Shown one piece after another: positions 55,300-64,000 of a stretch of DNA of 64,000 nt. Position numbers and translations under genes: made by a program. A model generated the notes under the pieces. It was given only the letters and a program-made list of their open reading frames with translations. It had not been told where the DNA came from and searched no databases. Origin of the DNA: Phaseolus vulgaris. Taxonomy: Eukaryota > Streptophyta > Magnoliopsida > Fabales > Fabaceae. Location: positions 31,025,753-31,089,752 of the forward strand of contig NC_023755.2 of assembly GCF_000499845.2 (NCBI RefSeq). The letters are read 5' to 3'. The stretch's first letter is position 1, and each line of letters begins with the position of its first letter.

Positions 55300-55420
55300 C
55301 TACTTTTCTTTATGAAGCAGTTGTTGGACCTCTTTAAGTTGCTTATCCAAATCAACAATCCTATTCTCGTTATCTGCAACTTTTTTCTCACTCACTTGTA
55401 CCATCACTACATTCCTCAAC
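55300..55420 (-). pseudogene. Transposase C-terminal coiled-coil relic
   Basis: The minus strand reads VADNENRIVDLDKQLKEVQQ followed by LLHKEK, a heptad pattern like the C-terminal end of plant CACTA (Transposase_24) proteins. It stands upstream of the Ulp1 relic on the minus strand, the same order as in the copy at 25-30 kb. Confidence 0.5.
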
Positions 55421-55837
55421 TCCCTCATCTGAATATTCTAAGGCTTTTTTCACAATTTTTAGACCTCCCTCTTCAGCAGTCACTGGTCAATCCTATACAA
55501 ACTGAAAAAAAATATTATAATTACTCAAAAATTACTGCAGCAGTATGCACTAAAAACATAACAAATTCAAAAAATACCTCAACAAATAAAAACCATTCAT
55601 GTAACCTTCTTGCATGATTATTTACACATGGTCAGTGCAAAACCCGTGGAAAACCAATACAATCGGCACAGTCCCAACACCAACATGGTGAACCGCCCAC
55701 ACCTATTTCCAAATAAATAATACACAACTAATTAATATTTTTAAAAAAAGACCAATTCATTACGAAAACATAATTTTACTTAACAATTTAAAAGGAAAAC
55801 AACAAAATGTCCTAAAAGTCTCAGGTACATGTATTTT
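55421..55837. other. AT-rich CACTA-type relic, no gene
   Basis: This stretch lies between the transposase relic and the terminal repeats. Nothing else is seen. Confidence 0.5.
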
Positions 55838-56291
55838 TAATTAAATTTGTAATATGCTACATACTCATTATATCTATATGTAATAATTTCTAATTTTTAA
55901 TTAAATTTTTAATACATTACATACGGATTATACCCTAAATCCGTATGTAACAATTTCTGTTTTTAAATTAAATTTTTAATACGTTACATATGAATTATAT
56001 CCGTATGTAACAATTTCTGTTTTTTGAATTAAATTTGTAATATGTTACGTACGGATTATATCCCTATGTAACAATTTCTACTTTTTGAATTAAATTATAA
56101 ATACCTTACATACAAATTATATCCATATGTAATTACCTTTAGTTTACATGCGCAAAAATATGTATGTAATTTCTATTTACATACTGAATGGAATCTGTAT
56201 ATAATAATATGTATGTAACATCCGCACTTTACATACGGATACAAATTCTTATGTAATAATCGGTATGTAAATGAATAATTTCTTGTAGTGA
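55838..56291. repeat. CACTA terminus with tandem palindromic subterminal repeats
   Basis: The end at 56291 reads on the minus strand CACTACAAGAAATTATTCAT, a classic CACTA terminal repeat. Inside are about five tandem units of about 65 bp (55838-56130). Each has TTACATACGGAT and its inverse ATCCGTATGTAA, and more spaced copies follow to 56270. Subterminal repeats bind transposase in this superfamily. Confidence 0.75.
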
Positions 56292-58158
56292 GCTATAAGA
56301 CGTTAAACGAGCACTTACTAGGAGGCAACCGAGTCCACTTTTTAGTTTTATTTTGTTTTGTTACCTTTGTTGATTTTATTTTTTAAACTCGTGTTTTCTT
56401 GCAGGAAGTCTCGCCCAAGCGAGTTAAATCTCACTCAATCGAGAAAGTTGTGGAAAGTAGGGAGCTCTCGGGACTTAGCTCGCTCAAGCGAGATTTGTCT
56501 CGCTTGAGCGCATTTCATGACGAAATTCTCGCTCAAGCGGGTTTTACATCGAAAAATGGTGTTTTCTCGCAGGGATTCTCTCTCAAGCAAGAAAAATCTC
56601 GCTCAAGCGATTTTTTCTTTTTAAAAAAATCTTAAAGGTAACCCCCTCCCTATATGCCTCCCGATCAGTTTGCATGTTATGTATTTTGGCATGAGGACAC
56701 GTTTTATTATTCAAGGGGGCAGATACAGCAAATGAAGCAAGACTATAGATAAATATTTTAACAAACAGCTGGATGACTTCTTAGGAAGAGAGGATTGAGC
56801 AAAAATATGGTTTTATTTTTCTGTTTAATTTATTTATTTATTTTATTTTTCGATTAATTTGTTTTCTATTTATTTGCTTATTTGTTTAGTTTGTTTTAAT
56901 TGCTTATTTTGTATTTTGAATAAATTTGATGTTTTTGTTATTTTTTTAGTTTTATGTCTTGAATTATTTTTCTTAAATAAATTTCAGTTTTAATTTTTTG
57001 TCTAGTTTATTTTTCTCAAATAAAAACGAACTAGAATATTAATTTTGAATTGTGGAAAAAGAATTTGTGTTTAAATATTAAATATTAAGATGAGCTAGAC
57101 AAAGGTTAGAAAATAAAATTTGATTGAATCTTTATTCAAATGTAGTTGAAATGTGATACATGAAAATTTAACATGATGATTGATTAGAACATAGAATGAC
57201 AAAAAAAAAAGGTATACCAATTAAACCAAGTGAGTGTGTGAACCTTAAACAGTTTTAAGAGTTTTACTGATGAATTAATGGTTGTGGTTGCTTAATTTTT
57301 ATTGTCTGTTACATCATAAAAGAGCATGAAGATGATTGAGGCATGTGTTTGTGTTAATTAGGAACCCATAGCCAAATAGCCAACATTTATCTTATTAGAA
57401 TTCTATTTTTTATATATCCCCTTTGGGCCAAGATTTTGTTATTATTGCACCCTAACCTTTAATGATATATTTTCTTACCCTTTGGCATGTTTACGGAAGG
57501 AGAACATAGATGCAATAATTATAGAAAAGGGAATGGTTGGTTCTAGTTTTTGAAAGCTCAAAAACTTGAAAATAGGAAGAATATTCCTATTGTTGAAAAA
57601 GAATGAGAAACAAAAGAAAAGAAAAAGAAATAGAAAAAAAAAATCATCATGAAAATCATGAAAAGTTAGAAAGAAAATGAGGAAAACTGTGATCTCAAAA
57701 AGAAAATGGTGATTAGATAAGATATATGTTCTCTATAATTGAATAGTAGATATGTTCTTCTTCTTTAAGATGTGCATTTTGTTATCTGGGAAAAACCAAA
57801 AAAAATTTAAAGCCCAGCCTCCTAACAACCCTAGAAAAGACCTCAAGATTCATGTTTCTAATATGTTTGTAATTTGAAGATGAAATGAAAAGCAATCGTG
57901 ATTTGTTATGATTAAGTGAAAATAGAGAGAAACACTTACCTATGAGCGTATGAGAAGAAATTCCTTAATGAATTGTCATTTATTTGTTTTGATTTGATCC
58001 TGGAAGTTGATTGTGTCTATAATTTTCTATATTTGAATTTGGAAGCATCATAAGTTTCTAATTTTTGTTGTTTAGTAAATTAAGCTGTTTGATATTTAAA
58101 ATTCAAATATATTCATTTACTTTGCTTGAGGACAAGCAAGATTCTAATTTGGGAAGAG
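56292..58158 (+). other. 3' untranslated region of a Ty3/gypsy element (Athila-like)
   Basis: It starts with a GACGTTAAACGAGCACTTACTAGGAGGCAACC-like segment (about 56300), typical for the end of pol in Athila-type elements. A stretch with palindromic CTCGCTCAAGCGAG motifs follows (56408-56610), then AT-rich DNA. GAGGACAAGCAAGATTCTAATTTGGG (58128-58153) is the usual polypurine region before the LTR. Confidence 0.6.
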
Positions 58159-60581
58159 TGATAAGAGCCTAATTCCAATAATATTTCATATTAAAATATA
58201 GACACTTATGAGTATTAATTGCTAATTTACATATAAAATAATCTCTAATTTATGAATTTATACCTTTTAATATTTTTCATAATCTTTATTTGAATAAGAG
58301 CATTTTATTCCAAAATTTGATGTTAATTTCAGGTTTCTATGAAAGAATGAAGATTTGGACTAAAGAGGAATGATAAAAGCTAAAAAGAGAAAGTTGGAAG
58401 ACCCAGAAATGCACAAAAAACAAAAAAGAAGTCCAACTCAGCAATAGGGATTCTCGCTCAAACGACGAGAATGCTCAAGGGGCATTTTCGAAAATCGACG
58501 TCTTTCTCACTCAAACGAGATATTCTCACTCAAATGAGATATTCTCACTCAAGCGAGAACGCGTCAGACAAATTGGGCTATATTTTATGTTTTATCAAGA
58601 AGCCTATCAATGTGACGTAGGAAGTCACCTAACCCTAGCAAATTAGGTTAAATAGGGGGCTAGAGGCTCAACCCTAGTGTGCTAGATTGAGCACCATTGA
58701 GTGATTTGTAACCAATTGGGAGAATGGAAGGTGCTAGAAGTATGCGTGGCTAGTTCTACCATTTGGGATTGGGAGTAATTTGTTCGAACTCTTATGTATT
58801 GAAGTGATATTTAAATATGATATAATATTATGTTCTTGATTGATTATTGCTATTGCTGTTTTGCTTCTAAGTAGTTGTGACATGTTAGAGAATCTTAAAT
58901 ATGACTGGAGAGTATTTTTAGGGTTTTGACCTAAATAACAATACTTAACATATTTGAGTGCTAGGAATAGACTTGAAATGTTAATGGTATTAAAATCTGA
59001 GCATGATTATAAGTTAATTTTATAAATATGCGAGAAATTGATATTTATGAAACATTCTTAATGATTTTATATGCGAGGAATCGATATAAATAATTTTTCT
59101 ACGGGCATCAATTTCAATCAAAGAACATAATGTTAACATGCTAATCAAAATACATAAGTGATCCTGCCGGTTGACTTAGCGCAAGAGCGTTGCCTCGTCA
59201 CGATCTTCCTCACCAGCTTGACACCACGTGCCCTCCAAGTCCACTCCACAGATAGCCTCTCTGAGAACCTGAAAAACACACAGTGGCGCCTCTGCGGCCG
59301 GTGGCGCTCCGACGCTCAAGTCAGTGACAAGAACACCCAAAAACTAAGAGAGAATATGCTCTGTAGGACCGTACTGTAGGCACACAACCCTAGCAGTATC
59401 AGCCGTAATGAAAACGTACCTCTGCAAATTCTGTTAAGGTTACCTTTATAGCTAGGTTTCTTCTCTCTCTAGGCCGTTATGCCTTTGGACGCGTGGCTCG
59501 CATCCAGCCCTGCACGTGTCACCATCTGGACTGGGATAGCAGGTAGCGCCCAGCCCTACACGTGTCGTCATCTGAGCCAAGGCAACTTGAGTGTCATTTC
59601 TCCATTGCTCCCAACCCTACACGTGTCATCATCTAGGTTGGAGTAACTAGTAACATCCAACCCTACACGTGTCGTCATCTGCATTGGGGCAACTTGAACG
59701 TCATTCTTGTGTAGTAACCAGCCACACAGCTAAGTCCTCCACTCAAGGAGCAAGCTAGCGCACAATGCGCTGTGAAACATCACCCGACAAGGCGAGTATC
59801 GGATGCAACAAAGTGCATCATCTCTGTGATATCGCTCGTCGCAAGTGCCACCTTCCTTACTGCTACACCATGCATGCTCTAGCTGAGGAAACCTTGCCAC
59901 CAACGAATGTCCCCTCTGGGAATCCTGTCGCTGATGACCAATCTGTTCCCTACAACCCACTCAGCCTTCACGCCCCATGCTGGCGACACAGTCATCTTAC
60001 TGAACTTACACGCTTGAGATTACCCTTCTGAGCCTCTAACAGTTTTAACTGAGTTTACTGGGAGATCCGGCGATGTGCTCCTCGTGGCGACGTGTAAACC
60101 ACCCGAGCTCCTAGCATTCTTCGGTGATCTCTCACCACCTGATCTCCTAGCACTCTCATATGGCGATTGCGTCGTAACTCTGGCGACCGCCGGTCACGCA
60201 CACTAGAGATCGGAGAACGCCAATTCAGTGTAACCGGCGACTATGCTCACTTCTGAACCATTCATCTTTTCTAGCCTACGTGTTCCACTGAGCACGCCCC
60301 ACCCGGGCACGCGCAAGACACGTCATCGCACCCGATGACTTGGTCGGTACAATAAGAGTGAGAAAAGATGAAACCTAATCCCTATTTTTCCAACTTGAAG
60401 CAACAAATTATTTGCCTGTTTTCAAATTAATCATAGCCAACATAACCACTTTCAACACACTTTTTATTGTTTTGTTTTATATTTAGAGAGTATTGTCCTT
60501 GATAATTCATTGTTCCTTATGGGATCGATATTCATCCTTAGGAACAAATTATTACTTCTGACAACGCGGTGCACTTGTCAT
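58159..60581 (+). repeat. LTR of the gypsy element, split by a solo LTR
   Basis: It starts TGATAAGAGCC after the polypurine region and ends ACAACGCGGTGCACTTGTCA, a typical end of plant gypsy LTRs. Without the inserted 1193-bp solo LTR and its 5-bp repeat the LTR is about 1225 bp. CTCACTCAAGCGAG motifs recur at 58453-58558. Confidence 0.65.
59159..60351 (-). mobile_element. Solo LTR of the TGATCCTGCC family (1193 bp)
   Basis: It starts TGATCCTGCCGGTTGACTTAG and ends TGGTCGGTACA. ATAAG stands on both sides (59154-59158 and 60352-60356). It is longer than the copy at 45640 owing to several copies of a CCTACACGTGTCATCATCT-like unit (59510-59690). No internal sequence. Confidence 0.9.
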
Positions 60582-61319
60582 AGAAAGAGTTCAAGTCTTT
60601 AACCTACATGTGATATTGGAGCCAGGTTGTTCGATTTTATGATTCTCCAATAATGATGTTTTTACCCATTTTATAAACCCAACTTTTAAAATTATAAATT
60701 TGTGAACGGTAGAATTTTGGTAATTAAATTGGTATGAAATTTTAGGTATTGATTATCCGGTATTTCCACTGCATGACAACTTGATTTCAAATTAAAATCA
60801 TAAATTTTTAATTGATATGCATCCAAAAGTACGGAATTGTTATTATCAATTACAATTCCAATTGGAATTTAACTGGAATAAATTCGGTGTGCTATTTATA
60901 ATTGTTTTCAATTGAATGCTTTGAATTGAGATATTGTCGTGAACATCAATTTCAAATGTATTTGGTTTCACGTGAATTCAATCTTATTTGGTTATAATAT
61001 TGTAATTGATAAAGATATTATATGACTAGTCTCGTTCAACTAATACCCATTATTACAATACGTGTATATATGCTGATATATGTGTATATACATTTTGCTC
61101 ATAAATTGAACTGTATTAATTTTTGATTAACTGTTGATAGATTTGTAATGACTAAAGTATCAAATTATTATGTTTTATTTAATTTCATATTAGTGATGAG
61201 TTTTATAAAATGGATATTAAATTATAAACCATTAGTTTATGAGTTAATTGAAGTTCACTAATAAGATATTTATAGATTTAACGGTTGATTAATTTGTTCT
61301 TATAACTATAGATATGACT
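60582..61319. other. AT-rich intergenic DNA, no gene seen
   Basis: No ORF or repeat structure beyond AT-richness. Confidence 0.5.
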
Positions 61320-61570
61320 ATTGATAGTGAATATGTGTTATTAGCTTTAACTTTATTTATACATCATCTAAAAATAATAAGTATTTTTAGTTAATGTCTA
61401 TGTTTTGCTAGGTAGCATATTATGTTTTTGTGCATTAATAGATCATCTATATGAGAATGCATAAATGCTTTTTTCTTTTTGAGTTTGCATGTATGTTTAA
61501 TTTATGACTCAAAGTATTAATTTAAGCATTTGTCAATTTGTTCATGTATCTTTACAATTACATGTATGTT
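61320..61570. repeat. Diverged copy of the 30.6-30.9-kb transposon-derived sequence
   Basis: It shares order and wording with 30640-30940 (ATTGATAGTGA-TATGTGTTA, ATAATAAGTATTTTTAGTTAATG, GAGTTTGCATGTATGTTTAATTTATGACTC). It ends before the transposase-like part. Confidence 0.6.
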
Positions 61571-61780
61571 TGTGTAATCATTAAGTTCGTAACAATAACA
61601 CGTAAGAGAACACAGGAATAAGATTAAAAAATATATATATTAACACCAAAAGATTTATGTATAGAGAATTTGTGTATTATTTATACTCATAACAATCTCT
61701 AAAAGAAAATTATTAAAACAACTAACCTCTCTAGTCTTCTACTTTATTTTACAATATCGTCTAATTGAGCTCTCAAACAA
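61571..61780. other. AT-rich spacer
   Basis: Nothing recognised. Confidence 0.5.
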
Positions 61781-61787
61781 ATTGTTT

Positions 61788-61820
<33 letters not shown>

Positions 61821-61822
<2 letters not shown>

Positions 61823-62822
61823 CAGCAAAGAATTAAATGAAATTAAAAGGGACACTTCAGGGGTGTCCCAATCCTTATACAACCCGACTCAGAACACACA
61901 CATTACATAGAGGGGCTTCCTACGCCCATTCCACTATAACCACCCTCCCTCTATCACATAGCCAGAGGGACCACCTGCACAATGCTGGTATGCATAGCCG
62001 GACTAAACCAGCCATCCAGCTAACCCAGTAGACCAGAAATACACATAAGCCATTGTTGCACAATTTTCATTCACCACACTAAAAAGCATTGTTGGCAATA
62101 TCAGCGAACCCACTGCATCTGTCTCTAACCACTCACCCTCCGGGGATGGCCCAGGCAAAGCACCTGTCCAGATTCATCTCACTATTTCATTCCCCCCAAC
62201 TCTCCTCCTGGCAGCGTTCACCCGCAACCACCTTCCTGGGAGCAATATTCAGCGATGCTTATCCGTAGCTTAGAGTCCAAGAGAATCAATCCAAGAACAG
62301 CACCACGCCTCTATTACCAGCCCCTTACCAAACTTATATACCTACACACCCAACCAGCCAGCAGCATCGCTCCCTACTGATCCTCAGCACCCTCCCCAGC
62401 TTCTACATATCCATGCTTAACAGAATTTGACCCAAGCAACTTCAGGAAGCCTTACTTAACAAAAGTCACCCGCGAGCAGGGTTATACAGTGCCCCAGCTG
62501 AGTTCACCCACTGTTAGCAGAGAAGCATAACAGCCAGCTATATAAATCCATTACCTCTCCATGTCTTCATCCATCCGAACGTGCTCCTTGGCAGCTTGCC
62601 TTTAATCGCACACATACATTTGCTTGGGAGACCCACCACACTATTGGCCATCTTCGACTAGAAAATGTACTCCTTTTGTCGGACTCCAGGGTCAACAAAA
62701 GCAAGTCAGCTACACACTGCCTCCCATTGGCCCCACTCCCGGGTCTCTGGTAACCCCATCCAGCTGAATACCCACAAACTCCTACCTGCCTTCTAGCTCC
62801 ACCTTTCTTCTTATTTAACCTA
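61821..62822 (-). other. LINE 3' untranslated region
   Basis: C-rich on the plus strand (G-rich on the element strand), no ORF of family type, between the stop codon at 62823 and the poly(A) tail. Confidence 0.7.
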
Positions 62823-64000
62823 CTACTTATAGCTGCTTAAACACACCATTGGGTTCAACACCCAGTCCGAAAGAGAGTAATTAAACTTAGCCCGTTTATG
62901 CTTTAACCACAACCAGGATTTAAGTTGAACTTTTTGGAAGACTTCTTCTTCATCTACCACATTTTGGTTGAACACTACTTCATTTCTCTGCTCCCACAAG
63001 CACCTAACAATAGTTGCCCATACCCCTTTCCAAAACAGGTTCTGTTTATTACTTCCTTGTGTCAAGTGGAAGCTTTCAAAGTGAATCCGAACTTCATTAT
63101 GTTGAACAAACAGCACTCCAATCCATCTAAAATACATAGTCCATATTCTATAAGCAACTCTGCACTCTATGAACAGGTGTTGACTTGACTCCTCGTGGTT
63201 CTTACAGAGAGCACATTCCGTAGTATCCAACACTATTCCCCTCCTCTTTAAACACAGCCTGGTTGGGATTCTGTTTAGCAACGCCCTCCAGGATGTGATC
63301 AGGACATTAGGGAACGTCTTCGCTTTCCAGAGCAGCTTGAACACTTCAATTTGAGAACCCCTATCATTCTTACCTATGCACTCATACGCAGAGCTCACTG
63401 TAAAGCCCCCATCAACTCCCCCTTTCCACTCAAGGGCATCATTCTCATCCCTCATCACATTAACTCTGGATATAATGTCTTCCAACTCAGATTCCATCAC
63501 GGTTTCCCACTCAAATCTATCACGCCTCCAGCTTAAGGTCCACCTCCACACCAAGCCTTCCCACCCTCCTACTTCTTTCACCTTATGACCTTGGTTTAGA
63601 GACAAGGAGTACAGTCTCGGGTACAAGGTTTTCAGATTTGAGTTCCCTACCCACACATCCTCCCAAAACCGAATTTTGTCCCCACTCCCTATCTTCCAAC
63701 CTACTTCTCTTTGGAACCACCCTTCTCCTCCTTCCTCCATACAACTACTCGTTAAATCCCTCCACCACCAAGACTGATGTTTCACGGGCGCATGCCCCTT
63801 ATTTACTTTCCTCCCATACTTGGAATCCAACACTTCCTTCCACCTTCCTTTCTCGTTAGAGATATATCGCCATTTCCACTTAGCCAAGAGTGCCAAGTTA
63901 AACTTTCGGATATCTCTAATCCCCAACCCACCTTCCTCTTTTGACTTACACAGCTCTTTCCAGCTAATCCATGATATCGACGGCTTGTCCTTTCCCCACC
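62823..64000 (-). CDS. LINE ORF2 C-terminal part (post-RT and zf-RVT region), partial
   Basis: About 390 open codons on the minus strand, continuing past the window edge. They follow the RT domain: CKSKEEGGLGIRDIRKFNLALLAKW, then WYDDVW-type segments (RFWEDVWVGN), AFTVSSAY-like (GFTVSSAYECI), and the zf-RVT region (LLWKAKTFPNVLITSWRALLNRIPTR, CALCKNHEESSQHLFIEC, with C-X2-C and H-X4-C). The C-terminal part has LWEQRNEVVFNQ and a WLWLKHK segment before TAA. Plant L1 ORF2 proteins have this order. Endonuclease and RT lie outside the window. No stops or shifts in the visible part. Confidence 0.88.
   Translation of the reverse strand, partial: WGKDKPSISWISWKELCKSKEEGGLGIRDIRKFNLALLAKWKWRYISNEKGRWKEVLDSKYGRKVNKGHAPVKHQSWWWRDLTSSCMEEGGEGWFQREVGWKIGSGDKIRFWEDVWVGNSNLKTLYPRLYSLSLNQGHKVKEVGGWEGLVWRWTLSWRRDRFEWETVMESELEDIISRVNVMRDENDALEWKGGVDGGFTVSSAYECIGKNDRGSQIEVFKLLWKAKTFPNVLITSWRALLNRIPTRLCLKRRGIVLDTTECALCKNHEESSQHLFIECRVAYRIWTMYFRWIGVLFVQHNEVRIHFESFHLTQGSNKQNLFWKGVWATIVRCLWEQRNEVVFNQNVVDEEEVFQKVQLKSWLWLKHKRAKFNYSLSDWVLNPMVCLSSYK

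Larger units (their letters stand above)
61781..64000 (-). mobile_element. L1-type LINE, 3' part, open at the window edge
   Basis: A T run at 61787-61820 is a poly(A) tail of over 30 bases on the minus strand. It is followed by a 1.0-kb 3' UTR and then coding sequence that reaches the window end. The start of the 3' UTR is shared with the fragment at 24100. A long intact tail suggests a fairly recent insertion. Confidence 0.85.

Overview
The window is nuclear DNA of a flowering plant, most likely a legume of the bean/cowpea group. That placement rests on the retrotransposon families and their LTR style, not on any diagnostic gene. No rRNA, tRNA, organelle, bacterial or CRISPR sequence is visible. 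Only one ordinary host gene looks intact: a two-exon BAHD acyltransferase close to hydroxycinnamoyl-CoA:shikimate hydroxycinnamoyltransferase (HCT) on the minus strand at 31.6-33.0 kb. Nearly everything else is nested, broken transposable elements. Matched target-site duplications (TSDs) and host reading frames that resume across insertions allow the nesting to be read.

0-16 kb: fragments of Ty1/copia and Ty3/gypsy elements come first. A degenerate minus-strand Sirevirus-like copia follows (4.0-5.55 and 13.97-15.98 kb). It is split by a second Sirevirus-like copia in the opposite orientation (5554-13960, TSD CAGGT). The inserted copy has gag, PR, INT, RT-RNaseH, an extra ORF after pol and a 1.6-kb 3' LTR, but its 5' LTR is nearly all deleted. 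A MITE-like insert lies in the host LTR.

16-33 kb: this is HCT territory. An inverted duplicate of the HCT leader and exon 1 (15985-16560), a second broken HCT fragment (18038-18290) and repeated copies of HCT 5' flank joined to CACTA-type transposase remnants lead up to the intact gene. The second repeat unit is interrupted by a LINE 3' fragment, whose TSD was then hit by a deleted gypsy element (19071-24088, TSD AGTTT). A short copia with 384-bp LTRs (26103-28606) sits in the same CACTA-type sequence, which continues through an Ulp1-like protease relic to a CACTA-like terminus at 30628.

33-56 kb: after AT-rich DNA and tail-to-tail Sirevirus 3' ends, a 15-kb Tat-lineage gypsy element (38897-53902, TSD GTTGT) interrupts an Ulp1-like frame of another CACTA-type element that ends at 56291. 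The Tat element carries gag-pol with dual RNase H, a duplicated 3' accessory region with an intron-containing antisense gene, GGCGTCGCC-rich repeats and a solo LTR of another family (TSD GTAGG).

56-64 kb: a gypsy 3' end and LTR (58159-60581) contain another solo LTR (TSD ATAAG). Then come AT-rich DNA and the 3' half of an L1-type LINE on the minus strand, open at the window edge.

The observations most worth following up are the HCT-derived inverted repeat beside a divergent intact HCT, the spliced antisense gene of the Tat element, and the extra ORF of the Sirevirus-like copies. All calls come from reading the sequence; no database search was run.
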